The translations under genes and the position numbers were made by a program. A model generated the notes under the pieces. The model was given only the letters and a program-made list of their open reading frames with translations, was not told where the DNA came from and did no database searches. This document shows, one piece after another, positions 32,520 to 41,707 of a DNA stretch of 64,000 nt (the first letter of the stretch is position 1; each line of letters starts with the position of its first letter). Where the stretch lies: the NCBI GenBank assembly GCA_016209885.1, contig JACQVF010000023.1, positions 86,161 to 150,160 of the forward strand, read 5' to 3'. The stretch is from Gemmatimonadota bacterium (lineage in GTDB: Bacteria > Gemmatimonadota > Gemmatimonadetes > Longimicrobiales > Gaopeijiaceae).

Positions 32520-34787
32520 CTACAGGCCGAAGAGCTTCGTCACCTTCGCGGTGAGCTGTCGTTCCAGCACGCCGCCGCCGCCCGCCACGTCGCGCCGCTC
32601 CGTGTAGACGAGGAAGAAGTCGCTGAGCGGCGCGTGGATGAAGTTCAAACGGAGATTCGAGACCACCTCGTCGGTGTCCCGGTTGTACTGGACGAAGGCG
32701 CTGGTGATGAGACGGGCCGATGTGGCGAAGTGCATGCGGAACCCGTACACGTCGGCCGTGAAGCGACTCTCGGGCAAAGCGACCTCGTTGTGGTCCGCCG
32801 AGAGGTCCAGCGTCAGGTGGTGGCTCGGACGCCAAACGCCGCTGAGCCCCACCGACGTTCGCTCCCCGTTGAAGAAGCCGCCCTGGCTCAGCCGCACGCT
32901 CCCGGAGAGCGGTCGCCCGGCGCTGGAGCGGTAGCTGACGCTGCCCTCGTCGAAGTGGTAGGTCCCGCGGGGGACGGCGGCGTCGGCGCGCACACGGAAA
33001 TCCTGGAACAGGCGCTCGAATCGGTCGCTGTACTCGAGGCTCAGCACACTTCCGTCCGCGAAGTTCACCGCGAATCCGAGCGCGGACGTGCGGGTTTCCA
33101 GCACGTCGGCCAGGTTCGTGATGTAGTCGACCTCCACGTACGGGTTCACTTCCTCGACCAGCGCGACTGCGGGCCGCGGGTGAAGGCCAAAGGTGGCGTA
33201 TCCGTTCCGGATACCACCGCGGCGCACGAATCCGATTCCCGGCTCGAACCCGTCGCCGATCTCCTTCATCATCACGGACGCATTGACGAGCCAATCCCGC
33301 CACGCGACAAGGAAGCGGCCTGCGCGGGTGTTGCCCTCGGCGCCGGGGTAGTCGGTGGCGGCGAGGTAGCCCTGGAGGTAGAGCTTGCCGAGGAGCTCCG
33401 CGTCGGCGTCGATCCCGAAGCTGCGGTTGTAGGCGCCGCCGCCCGCCATGTCCCTGCCGCCCATCCCCTGCCGGTTGGTGAAGATCGCGCCGACCTGAGC
33501 CCCGCTGAAGAGCGGGCGCCGCAGCCGCGCGACTGTGAAGTTCTCCGCCGGCGTGGCACCTGTCTCCTTTGTCTGCATGGTGAGGATTCCGCCCTCGAAC
33601 GCTCCCATGCGGCCGGTGAGCCTGCCGCCGCCGAGCACCGGGACGGCGCGCCCTCCCTCGAGACCGATCCTCCGCGAATGGAAGAGGGTGAAGTCGCGGA
33701 GCGACGTCCCGGTCCGGTAGCGTCCGCCCACGGCGTCGCCGAAGGCGAAGCTGCCGGAGTTCTCCACGAAGAACTCGCGCTTCTCCGGGAAGAAGAGGGA
33801 GAAACGCGTGAGGTTCACCTGCTCCTCGTCCACCTCGACCTGGGAGAAGTCGGTGCGGTACGTGAGGTCGAGGGTGAGCCCGGGCGTCACGCCGTATTTC
33901 AGGTCGAGGCCAGCGTCGAAGTCGCTTCCGGCCCCAGCGTCCGCGGCGCTGCCCAGGTCCTTGCGGGCCGCGCGTACGTAGGGCTTGAACCGCAAGTTCC
34001 GGCCGGCGGGCAGCGTTCCGAGGCCCACCAGTGTGCCCGCCCTGGACATTGTGTAGACCTTGTCCCGGCGGTCGATGGGCGCCCAGAACGCGTCCTCGTT
34101 CCTCCGCCGGATGCGCCGGTACAGGTTGAGCCCCCAGCGCTGCTCGTCGCGATTGGGATCGAAGCGGAGCGTCGTCCAGGGGATGGCCATCTCGACGGAC
34201 CACCCCCACTCCTGGACCCAAGTCTTCACGCGGATGATCCCGTCCCACGCCAGGTCGCGGACCCGAGTGTCGTCGAAGGACTGGGCATCCCGCACCGCGC
34301 CCGCGGGGTTGATGAAGAACATGAACGAGTTGCGGCGGTCCAGGAACGTGTCGATGGCGACCCCGAAGGCGTCGCTGTGCAGGCTCTCGTAGTCCCGCTC
34401 GAGGCTCGTGATGATGATGCCGTCCGGGTCCGAGTCGTAGCACACGGCGGAGATGTAGAGGTACTCCGAGTCGAAGAGGATGCGGGCGACCGTCCGCTGG
34501 CTCGCCGGATACCCCGCGTCCGGCTTCGACTGAATGAACGTGGTGAGAGACTCCGCCGCCTTCCATGCCTCTTCGTCCACGCGGCCATCCACCCGGATCG
34601 CGCCGCTTGCGCGAGCGGCGTGAACCACGGGCCGGGGCGCCGCCTCCACGTCGATGGGGAAGTCAGCCGATGCCGTCGGACTCCGCGCCTCCGAGAGCTC
34701 GGAGCTCGTCTGGGCCCGCAGCGCGGCGGCTGCCGCCACGTGGCAGGCCATCAGGATGATGCTGCAGCGCAAGACCTTCGTGCTCAC
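32520..34787 (-). CDS. CBM9-like plus DUF5916 outer-membrane protein
   Basis: The 755-residue protein has a signal peptide (about 1-26). A CBM9-like beta-sandwich (residues about 40-240) contains IRVDGRVDEEAWKAAESL and LYISAVCYDSDPDGI. The C-terminal half is a DUF5916 outer-membrane beta barrel (FFPEKREFFVENSGSFAFG and FHSRRIGL are signature segments). This architecture is common in Bacteroidota and Gemmatimonadota; it may bind or import glycans, but no enzyme activity is established. GTG at 34787 starts the signal peptide. It lies downstream of the GspE-like gene on the same strand with a 178-base gap. Confidence 0.85.
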   Translation of the reverse strand: MSTKVLRCSIILMACHVAAAAALRAQTSSELSEARSPTASADFPIDVEAAPRPVVHAARASGAIRVDGRVDEEAWKAAESLTTFIQSKPDAGYPASQRTVARILFDSEYLYISAVCYDSDPDGIIITSLERDYESLHSDAFGVAIDTFLDRRNSFMFFINPAGAVRDAQSFDDTRVRDLAWDGIIRVKTWVQEWGWSVEMAIPWTTLRFDPNRDEQRWGLNLYRRIRRRNEDAFWAPIDRRDKVYTMSRAGTLVGLGTLPAGRNLRFKPYVRAARKDLGSAADAGAGSDFDAGLDLKYGVTPGLTLDLTYRTDFSQVEVDEEQVNLTRFSLFFPEKREFFVENSGSFAFGDAVGGRYRTGTSLRDFTLFHSRRIGLEGGRAVPVLGGGRLTGRMGAFEGGILTMQTKETGATPAENFTVARLRRPLFSGAQVGAIFTNRQGMGGRDMAGGGAYNRSFGIDADAELLGKLYLQGYLAATDYPGAEGNTRAGRFLVAWRDWLVNASVMMKEIGDGFEPGIGFVRRGGIRNGYATFGLHPRPAVALVEEVNPYVEVDYITNLADVLETRTSALGFAVNFADGSVLSLEYSDRFERLFQDFRVRADAAVPRGTYHFDEGSVSYRSSAGRPLSGSVRLSQGGFFNGERTSVGLSGVWRPSHHLTLDLSADHNEVALPESRFTADVYGFRMHFATSARLITSAFVQYNRDTDEVVSNLRLNFIHAPLSDFFLVYTERRDVAGGGGVLERQLTAKVTKLFGL

Positions 34788-34965
34788 ATCCGTGTGTGCC
34801 CTGGCAGAGAATCACGACCGGCGAGCTTCTGGAGTTCCGGTGCAGGAATCCGCGACCGAAAATCACCCCAAAATCTCCGAATTGGGACGATTCGTCAACC
34901 AGCTTAGCCAGCTTGGTAGTGGCTCAAACCGACCCGCTACCCGGCTGAAGCTTCGGCTCGCCGCC

Positions 34966-36723
34966 TCACCGGCGGACGGGCCTCAGGCAGTTGGGGCAGT
35001 AGCGCCAGCCATCCTCGAGCTCGCGCCCGCACGCGCAGTGTTGCCGCCGGAGTTTCCCGCAGCCGGGGCAGCCGAGAGCGCCGGGCGGGATCTCGTCGCC
35101 GCAGTCGGGGCAGGGGAGGACGGCGTCGGCGGCGAGGCGCGTGACGCGGGCGATCTCGTCGGGCGAGGTGATCCCCTCGTGGGCTTTCCGCCTTGCATCC
35201 CGTGCCATGGAGCGCATCCCGCTCTCGGCGGCGAGCGAGCGAAGCGTAGCGAGCGGTGCGCCGCGCGCAATCTCGGCGCGCACCGCGTCGTTGACGGCGA
35301 GCACCTCGAAGACGCCGGTGCGACCGTGATGGCCGTCGTGGCAGCGGTCGCAGGCGGCTCGAACCCCACGGCATGCCACGCAGATTTTGCGAACAAGGCG
35401 TTGGGCGATGACGCCCGAGAGGCCGGCGGCGACCAGGTAGGCGGGCACGCCCATGTGCAGCAGCCGCGCGATGGCGCCGGGCGCGTCGTTCGTGTGGATC
35501 GTGGAGAGAACGAGGTGGCCGGTCGTGGCTGCCGACATCGCGATCTCGGCGGTCTCCGTGTCCCGGATCTCGCCCACCATCACCACGTCCGGGTCCTGCC
35601 GCAGGATCGCACGCAGCGCGGTCGCAAAGGTGAGGCCGGCACGGGGGTGGACCTGTACTTGGCTGATGCCGGGGAGGCGGTACTCGATGGGATCCTCGAG
35701 CGTCACGATGTTGAGGCGCGTGCGGTCGAGCTCGCCGAGCGCCCCGAAGAGCGTGCTCGTCTTTCCGCTCCCGGTCGGTCCGGCAGCCAGGATCACGCCC
35801 TGCTCGGTGGCGAGGAGGGAGCGGATGCGCACGAGGTCATCGAGCGCGAGCCCCAGGACGTCCAGATTGCGGGGCGAGTCGGCGGGGTCCAGGAGGCGGA
35901 TCACGGCCTTCTCGCCGCCCGCGGTCGGCAGGGTCGACACCCGCAGCGTGAGCTTCGTGGCGCCGTGCGAGAGCTGGGAGCGCCCGTCCTGTGGACGGCG
36001 CTTCACCGCGATGTCCATTCCCGCCATGACCTTGATGCGAGAGATGACCGCGGGATGGCTCGCGGGCGGCAGGTCCATGGCGCGGTGGAGCACGCCGTCG
36101 ACGCGGTAGCGAACGTGGAGTTCCCCGTCATGGCGCTCGATGTGGATGTCGCTCGCACGCTCCTCCACGGCGCGCCGCAGAATGAGGTCCACCAGGCGCA
36201 CGATGGGCGCCGCGCTGGCGGCGCGCTCGATTTCGGTCGCGGTTCCGTCCCCGCTGCGATCCCCGGGCAGCCTGCGAACGATGGCGCTGAGCTCGCCTCC
36301 GTAGGCCAGTGCGACGGCCTCGGCGACCGCCGTCGCCGGAGCGACGAGCGGCTCGACGCGGCGCCCGGTCTGGAACTGGATGTCGTCGATGGTGGCCAGG
36401 TCCAGCGGGTCCACCATGGCGAGGCGGAGGTGGCGGGCGGTGGCCGTGAGGGGCAGCACCCTCCGTTCACGGGCGAGCTCCGGGCGCACGAGGGCGAGTG
36501 CGGCGGACTCCGGCTGGAGAGGCGGCTCAGCTATGGGAAGGTTGAGCTGCACGGACAGAGCTCGTGCGATGGCGGCCTCGTCCGCGAGCCCCCGCCGCAC
36601 CAGCACCTCGCCCAGGCGGCGCCCCGTCGCGCGTTGCTCCTCGATGGCCGCGGCCAGCGCATCGTCTGTGAGCTCGCCGCCTTCCACCAGGAGCTGGCCG
36701 AGAATCTTCGACCGGGCAGCCAC
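34966..36723 (-). CDS. GspE/PilB-like secretion ATPase with extra C-terminal zinc ribbons
   Basis: A 585-residue type II secretion/type IV pilus assembly ATPase. An N-terminal MshEN-like domain (1-140) is followed by the RecA-like core with Walker A GPTGSGKT (315-322), Asp box (TLEDPIEY), Walker B VMVGEIRD (381-388) and His box (STIHTND). The usual zinc tetracysteine (Cys448, 451, 458, 461) is present. Beyond the normal end are two more Cys clusters: Cys538/541/552/555 and Cys563/565/576/579, i.e. a tandem zinc ribbon I have not seen as a standard part of this family. No other secretion or pilus genes are nearby. Confidence 0.9.
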   Translation of the reverse strand: MAARSKILGQLLVEGGELTDDALAAAIEEQRATGRRLGEVLVRRGLADEAAIARALSVQLNLPIAEPPLQPESAALALVRPELARERRVLPLTATARHLRLAMVDPLDLATIDDIQFQTGRRVEPLVAPATAVAEAVALAYGGELSAIVRRLPGDRSGDGTATEIERAASAAPIVRLVDLILRRAVEERASDIHIERHDGELHVRYRVDGVLHRAMDLPPASHPAVISRIKVMAGMDIAVKRRPQDGRSQLSHGATKLTLRVSTLPTAGGEKAVIRLLDPADSPRNLDVLGLALDDLVRIRSLLATEQGVILAAGPTGSGKTSTLFGALGELDRTRLNIVTLEDPIEYRLPGISQVQVHPRAGLTFATALRAILRQDPDVVMVGEIRDTETAEIAMSAATTGHLVLSTIHTNDAPGAIARLLHMGVPAYLVAAGLSGVIAQRLVRKICVACRGVRAACDRCHDGHHGRTGVFEVLAVNDAVRAEIARGAPLATLRSLAAESGMRSMARDARRKAHEGITSPDEIARVTRLAADAVLPCPDCGDEIPPGALGCPGCGKLRRQHCACGRELEDGWRYCPNCLRPVRR

Positions 36724-36793
36724 GAGGGTCGAGGATCGGGGCCTGGCGCGGGCCGGACCATGGTGGGGTGGGAAGGGAGGAGAAGCGCTGCGG

Positions 36794-37738
36794 CTACCGG
36801 CATTCCGGGCGTCTCTGGTCGCCCAGCCAGCCGAACAGCGCGCCCGGCACGTCCGTGATCGCGCCGAGCCGCCGCGCCACGCCCGCCACGCCCGCCGCGC
36901 CCGGCGCGCCGGGCGCGGCGACGATTCCGAGGGCGGGGCTCTGGGTGTGACCCGCCCGCACGTCCTCGATGTTCCCGTGGTCGCTCGCGAGGAGCAGAAG
37001 CGTGTCGGGCGGCAGGGTGTCCAGGACGCCCTCGAGGAACCGGTCCACGAGCTCGAGGGCCCGGATCGCGCCCTGCATGCCGCCCCGGTGTCCGGCCAGG
37101 TCGGTGGCGTAGTGGGCGAAGACGGTGAGGTTGGCGGTCGCGGCGATGCGCGCCAGATTTCGGCCCGCCGTCTCAGGCGAGATCTCCGGGAGGTCCGTGT
37201 AGCCGAGGTACAGGCGCCAGCCCGTGTTCACGATCTCGCTGGCCACCGCTTCTCCGCGACGAAGCGCGTCGGCGTGGCGGACGAGCAGGCCGGCGGCGAC
37301 CGCGGCGAGAGGCGGGGCCGGCGAGCGCCGGTGGCCTCGCCGCTCCAGGAAATCCTCGGGGTAGGCGTTCGCGAAGATCGTGCGATGCCCGGCCGTGAGC
37401 GCGCGGCTCATGAGGTTGTCGGTCTGGAGGAGCGGCCGCAGCTTCACGGGTGTCCAGGGCCCGAAGTGGCGGCCGTAGATGCGAGGTGCGTTCTGCCCGG
37501 TGAGGAGCGCGGTCTGCCCGGTCCCGCTCTGGGGCACGCCGGGCACGCCGAGCACGGCGTCGAGGGGGACGGAGAAGGCGGCGGCGCCCGCGACACGGGG
37601 TTCCGCGAGCGTAGGGATCGCATCGCCAAGGAGCGATCTGAGCGCCCCCAGCCCCGCGCGCAGGAACGGGTTGACGTCCGGGTCCGGCGGCCCTATGCCG
37701 ACGCCGTCGAGGAAGATGAGGAGGGCGCGCCGGGTCAC
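36794..37738 (-). CDS. Alkaline-phosphatase-superfamily metalloenzyme (phosphoglycerate mutase-like)
   Basis: A 314-residue protein of the phosphopentomutase/cofactor-independent phosphoglycerate mutase superfamily. The N-terminus LLIFLDGVGIGPPDPD carries the first metal-binding Asp. QSGTGQTALLTG near residue 70 holds the catalytic Ser/Thr, and LASDHGNIED near 253 and the downstream GHTQSPAL give the remaining metal ligands. The protein is shorter than classical iPGM (about 500 residues) and is not clearly a phosphoglycerate mutase, so substrate is unknown. GTG 37738 starts the conserved region. The three genes 36794-38301 are close together on one strand. Confidence 0.83.
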   Translation of the reverse strand: MTRRALLIFLDGVGIGPPDPDVNPFLRAGLGALRSLLGDAIPTLAEPRVAGAAAFSVPLDAVLGVPGVPQSGTGQTALLTGQNAPRIYGRHFGPWTPVKLRPLLQTDNLMSRALTAGHRTIFANAYPEDFLERRGHRRSPAPPLAAVAAGLLVRHADALRRGEAVASEIVNTGWRLYLGYTDLPEISPETAGRNLARIAATANLTVFAHYATDLAGHRGGMQGAIRALELVDRFLEGVLDTLPPDTLLLLASDHGNIEDVRAGHTQSPALGIVAAPGAPGAAGVAGVARRLGAITDVPGALFGWLGDQRRPECR

Positions 37739-37799
37739 ATCGACACCGCTGTCGTCATCTATCCGGCGTCGGCAGAGCAGACCCGGAAGCCGCGCCGAC

Positions 37800-38123
37800 T
37801 CACGGCGAGAGCCGCAGCGCGCGCCGTGCCTCCGCCGCGGTCACGCCGCGCACCCGCACGGTCTTCGTCCGCGCGGATCGGCCGCGCGCGATCTCCACGG
37901 CCGAGCGTGGCACGCCCAGCGCCTTCGCCAGCACGCGGATGAGCTCCTGGTTCGCCGCGCCCCGCACCGGCGGCGCCGCGAGCCGCACCCTGAGCCGGCC
38001 ATCGTGCTCGCCCGCGATCTCGCTTCTGCCGGCACGCGGCTGCGCGTGAACCGCGAACTCGATGCCGCCGGCGCGCTCCGAGAAATCCACGGGAGGTCCG
38101 CGCTCGTCGCTAGCGGGGCGCAC
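37800..38123 (-). CDS. DUF167 / YggU family protein
   Basis: A 107-residue protein with the DUF167 core: FAVHAQPRAGRSEIAGEHDG, LRVRLAAPPVRGAANQELI (PPVxGxAN motif) and LAKALGVPRSAVEIARG. The family is widespread, small and of unknown function, often near YggT/YggS or, as here, in short gene clusters. GTG 38123 is used; it overlaps the stop of the upstream 63-residue gene by 14 bases, suggesting coupled translation. Confidence 0.88.
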   Translation of the reverse strand: MRPASDERGPPVDFSERAGGIEFAVHAQPRAGRSEIAGEHDGRLRVRLAAPPVRGAANQELIRVLAKALGVPRSAVEIARGRSARTKTVRVRGVTAAEARRALRLSP

Positions 38124-38301
38124 CCAGACGCTGCAGCACGCGCTCGATGGGCGTGGCGGGCGCGGACGGCGCCGTGCGCCGCAGCCACTGCCGGATCAGT
38201 GAGTCGTCCCGGAGGTAATCGGCGAGGCCCAGCGCCAGCAGGAGGAGCGCTGCGATGAGGATCAGGCCTAAGGGTCGGACACGCGATCGAGAGTCGGCCA
38301 T
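38110..38301 (-). CDS. 63-residue single-pass membrane protein
   Basis: Starts MADSRSRVRPLGLILIAAL. One transmembrane helix (about 11-29, LGLILIAALLLLALGLADYL) is followed by a short charged cytoplasmic or periplasmic tail ending IERVLQRLGAPR. No family recognised. It is the first gene of the compact group with YggU and the metalloenzyme. ATG 38301 was preferred over the longer upstream frame, which is not protein-like. Confidence 0.6.
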   Translation of the reverse strand: MADSRSRVRPLGLILIAALLLLALGLADYLRDDSLIRQWLRRTAPSAPATPIERVLQRLGAPR

Positions 38302-38363
38302 GGTTGTGGGGAGCGGCCGCGAGCCACCCTGAGAGCCCAGCGTACGGCGGGCCGGGCGCGGCC

Positions 38364-38924
38364 CTACCGTGCGGGCCGTACGTCGATGGTGATCTGAACG
38401 CTCACGTGGCCGAGGTCCGCCCGGTCGCGAATCGAGTCCCGGAGCCGCGGCTCGAGTTTCGTGTAGGCGGCCATGACGCACTCGCGCAGGTGCTCGCGCA
38501 GAACACGCAGCGCGTTCACGTCGGGGCGGCTCGTCCCCGTGGCCTCCTTCGCCTCCTCGACCGCCTCGGGGCGGACCTCGAACGGCGCCATCGCCACGGT
38601 GTCATCGCGGTCGCCGTCGAGGTAGTGGACCGAGATCGTGACGTCGCCGCGGGCGTGATGGTGGTGGATGTCGCCGATCCCGCGGAAGCGGGCTGCGATC
38701 TGGCGCAGCTCGACGCTCTGGGCGGCCTTGACGTAGCTGGCTTCGATGAGCTTGAAGATGCGGGTGAGCCGTTCCTGCTGGGTGGCGGTGGGATCGGGGA
38801 CCTCGGTGCCGAGCTCGCGGCCGGTCGCCTGCCGGACGATTTGCATTCCTGGCTCGCCCACGTCCCGGCTGCGTTCTCGGTCTATGTTGTCCAGGATCCG
38901 GTCGGGGTGTGTCCGGTAGCTCAT
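38364..38924 (-). CDS. Conserved hypothetical soluble protein
   Basis: A 186-residue protein beginning MSYRTHPDRILDNIDRERSR. It has no signal peptide or membrane segment. The middle contains a His run (GDIHHHHARGDVTISVHYLDGD, HHHH near residue 93) followed by helical, charged segments (FEVRPEAVEEAKEATG; LRVLREHLRECVMAAYTKLEP). No family recognised. ATG 38924 has two overlapping purine-rich SD candidates (gaggagcgagaggat) just upstream, which decides the start over longer frames. Confidence 0.62.
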   Translation of the reverse strand: MSYRTHPDRILDNIDRERSRDVGEPGMQIVRQATGRELGTEVPDPTATQQERLTRIFKLIEASYVKAAQSVELRQIAARFRGIGDIHHHHARGDVTISVHYLDGDRDDTVAMAPFEVRPEAVEEAKEATGTSRPDVNALRVLREHLRECVMAAYTKLEPRLRDSIRDRADLGHVSVQITIDVRPAR

Positions 38925-39090
38925 ATCCTCTCGCTCCTCATAGCGCGAAGGAGACCCATCTCTCACGATAACGTAAGGGGGCAAAGCGGGCCAGGAGCCG
39001 GGGTCCAGCGGGTCCATCTGGCGCCCACCCGCGCGCGGGCCGACGGCGCTCCGTGCGCCTGACGGCGACACTCTTGCAGGAGGACACCTC

Positions 39091-39750
39091 ATGCTGCCGC
39101 CCCTTCCCGCGCGGCTGCTTCATGTCTTCGTGGCGCCGGGCAGCCTGTTCGCGAAGCTCAGGGCCGAGCCGGCGTGGTTGGGAGCCCTCACGGTGGGCGC
39201 GGCTCTCGTCGTCGTCGCCGTCGCCGCAGTGCCCTTCGAGGTGTACGTGGAGGCGATTCGGGCGCGCATGCCCGCCGGCGCGCCGGCCGCGGCGCGCCTC
39301 GAGGACATGGCCTCCGTCATGAAGGTGACGGGCGCCATCGGCGCGGTCCTCTTCACGTACGGAGCGGCGTTCCTGCTCGCTGGCATCCTGCTCCTCGTCT
39401 TCAACTTCCTGCTGGGCGGCGAAGGCTCCTATCGCCAGTACCTCGCCGTCACGGCGCTCGCCAGCGTGATTCCGGCGATCGGCGCGGTGCTCATGCTTCC
39501 GCTGAAGCTGGTGACCCGCGACCCGGAGCTCACGCTGAACCTGGGCGCGCTCGCCTGGTTCCTCGAGGAGGGATACGTGCTGCGGGTGCTCACGCGCCTG
39601 GACCTGTTCGGCCTGTGGGCCGCGCTGGTGACGGCAACCGGCATTGTGGCGCTCGACGAGCGGCGCCGCTGGCCGCCCTGCGCCGCGCTCGTCGTGAGCC
39701 TCAGGGTAATCTGGGCGCTGCTCCTGGGCCTGCTGCCGGGGCCCGCCTGA
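39091..39750 (+). CDS. Yip1-family membrane protein
   Basis: The 219-residue protein has five hydrophobic helices and the Yip1-like features FVAPGSLFAKLRAEPAWLGAL (an N-terminal amphipathic segment with P and LF) and FNFLLGGEGSYRQYLAVTALASVIP. Bacterial YIP1 proteins are integral inner-membrane proteins of unknown role. ATG 39091 has an AGGAGG SD at 39077-39082. The following TRAP genes are in the same direction. Confidence 0.8.
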   Translation: MLPPLPARLLHVFVAPGSLFAKLRAEPAWLGALTVGAALVVVAVAAVPFEVYVEAIRARMPAGAPAAARLEDMASVMKVTGAIGAVLFTYGAAFLLAGILLLVFNFLLGGEGSYRQYLAVTALASVIPAIGAVLMLPLKLVTRDPELTLNLGALAWFLEEGYVLRVLTRLDLFGLWAALVTATGIVALDERRRWPPCAALVVSLRVIWALLLGLLPGPA

Positions 39751-39819
39751 GCGGGCAGCGGCCGGGGGCGAACTGGGGCGGAGATTGCTGACCCGAGCAA
39801 CGACCGGCATCATCCCGGC

Positions 39820-41679
39820 GTGCTGATCCGCGTTCTGGCCGTTACGGCGGCTGCCTTCCATCTCTACGCGGCGGGCGTAGCGCCGTTCACGGCGCTGGTG
39901 CAGCGTCCCGTGCACCTTGCGCTCATGGCTGCGCTTGCATTCCTGGGGTTGGGCGTGGGCCGCGAAAGGGGTGGCGGGGAGGCGGAGCCCCCAGCGGCGC
40001 GCGCGCGCCAGGCCCGCGCTGCGGTGGGCGCGGCGCTCATCGCAGCCACCCTGTTCACCTGCACGTACCTCGTCCTCCAGCACGAGGCGCTGGTGCGCCG
40101 ATCGGGGATGGCGACGCCGCTGGACCTGGTGGCCGGCGGCGTGGCGATCGTCATCGTGCTCGAGCTCGCGCGCCGCACGACCGGCTGGGCGCTCGTGGCC
40201 GTCGCGCTCCTGGCTCTGGGCTACGCGTTCGCAGGCCCGTACCTGCCCGGGATGCTGGCACACCGCGGCTATTCGCTCACCCGCGTGATCGAGCACCTCT
40301 ACCTCTCGACGGAGGGGATCTGGGGGATCCCGCTCGGCGTATCCGCGGACTTCGTCTATCTCTTCGTGCTATTCGGCGCGCTGCTCGACGCCGCGGGCGG
40401 GGGCGAGCTGCTCATCGCGCTTGCGTCGCGCGTGGCCGGCGCGACCCGGGGTGGCCCGGCGAAGACCGCCGTGGTGGCGAGCGGGCTCATGGGCTCACTG
40501 TCCGGGAGCGCGGTCGCGAACGTGGTCACAACGGGCAGCGTGACGATCCCGCTGATGAAGCGGACAGGCTTCCAGCCGCACTTCGCCGGCGCGGTCGAAG
40601 CCGCGGCCAGCACGGGCGGCCAGATCATGCCGCCCGTTATGGGCGCGGGCGCGTTCATCCTGGCCACCTGGACGAACATCCCGTACCTGCGCGTGGCGCT
40701 GGCTTCGCTCGTGCCCGCGATCCTCTACTATGTCGCCCTGTTCATGGCGATCCACTTCCGCGCGGAGAAAATGAACATCCCGCCCACCGGGCGGGGCGCA
40801 GGGCAGGCGATTCAGCCGCGGCTCCACCTGCTCCTGTCGCTCGGGGCCATCGTGCTCCTCCTTGCGCTCGGGCGCTCGCCGCAGCGCGCGGCGTTCTGGG
40901 GCGTGGTCACCGCGGCGGCCGCGACGCTCGTCCGCCCGGAGACAAGGCTCGGGCGAGGGAAGGCGCTGGACACGCTGGTCGCCGCGGGCGCCGGCACCGT
41001 GCAGGTCGCGGCGGCGTGCGCGACGGCCGGGATCGTCGTGGGTGTCGCGTCGCTCACGGGGATCGGGCTCCGCATGTCCGAGTTCATCATCACGCTGTCG
41101 CATGGCAGCCTGCCGGTGGCGCTGCTCCTCACGGCGATGGGCTCCATCGTCCTGGGGATGGGGCTCCCGACCACCGCGGCCTACGTGGTGCTCGCCGCCC
41201 TCGGCGCGCCGGCGCTCACGGACCTGGGCGTGCCGGTCCTCGCCGCGCACCTCTTCATCTTCTACTTCGGCTGCATCTCGAACGTGACGCCGCCCGTCGC
41301 GCTGGCCGCCTACGCGGCGGCCGGGATCGCGGACGCATCGCCCGTGCGCACGGGGCTGACGGCCATGGCGCTGGCCGCGACTGGATTCATCGTCCCCTTC
41401 ATGTTCATTTATGGTCCTCCGCTGCTGCTGGTCGGCGAGCCGCTGAGTGTCGCGATGGCGATCGTGACGGCGACGATCGGCGTGACCGCGCTCGCGGCCG
41501 CGGTCATCGGCTACGCCCGGCGCCCGCTCGCCGGGTGGGAGCGCGCGCTGCTGGTGGCGGCGGCGCTGATGCTCATTTTCCCCGGACCGCTGACGGATGG
41601 GGTTGGGCTGGGCATCGTCGGCCTGACGGCGCTGCGCCGGGGAGGGCGTGCGGCGCTCGAGGAGGCGGCGAAGGGGTGA
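39820..41679 (+). CDS. TRAP transporter permease, fused DctQM type
   Basis: A 619-residue integral membrane protein with about 16 helices combining the small (DctQ) and large (DctM) TRAP membrane subunits, the arrangement that goes with TAXI-type receptors. DctM features include SGLMGSLSGSAVANVVTTGSV (residues about 222-243), AAASTGGQIMPPVMGAGAFI, MGLPTTAAYVVLAALGAPAL and ISNVTPPVALAAYAAAGIAD. It imports a carboxylate or amino-acid-like substrate driven by the sodium or proton gradient. GTG 39820 is used as the start. The TAXI receptor gene follows 28 bases downstream. Confidence 0.93.
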   Translation: MLIRVLAVTAAAFHLYAAGVAPFTALVQRPVHLALMAALAFLGLGVGRERGGGEAEPPAARARQARAAVGAALIAATLFTCTYLVLQHEALVRRSGMATPLDLVAGGVAIVIVLELARRTTGWALVAVALLALGYAFAGPYLPGMLAHRGYSLTRVIEHLYLSTEGIWGIPLGVSADFVYLFVLFGALLDAAGGGELLIALASRVAGATRGGPAKTAVVASGLMGSLSGSAVANVVTTGSVTIPLMKRTGFQPHFAGAVEAAASTGGQIMPPVMGAGAFILATWTNIPYLRVALASLVPAILYYVALFMAIHFRAEKMNIPPTGRGAGQAIQPRLHLLLSLGAIVLLLALGRSPQRAAFWGVVTAAAATLVRPETRLGRGKALDTLVAAGAGTVQVAAACATAGIVVGVASLTGIGLRMSEFIITLSHGSLPVALLLTAMGSIVLGMGLPTTAAYVVLAALGAPALTDLGVPVLAAHLFIFYFGCISNVTPPVALAAYAAAGIADASPVRTGLTAMALAATGFIVPFMFIYGPPLLLVGEPLSVAMAIVTATIGVTALAAAVIGYARRPLAGWERALLVAAALMLIFPGPLTDGVGLGIVGLTALRRGGRAALEEAAKG

Positions 41680-41707
41680 GACGAGCGGGTGCGGGAGGGA
41701 GGCAACA

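Noticed and set aside
32119..34566. An 815-residue minus-strand frame beside the DUF5916 gene
   Set aside because: Shadow of the DUF5916 gene in another frame; high GC makes such frames long.
34654..36858. 734-residue plus-strand frame
   Set aside because: Antisense to the GspE-like gene and low in protein-like features.
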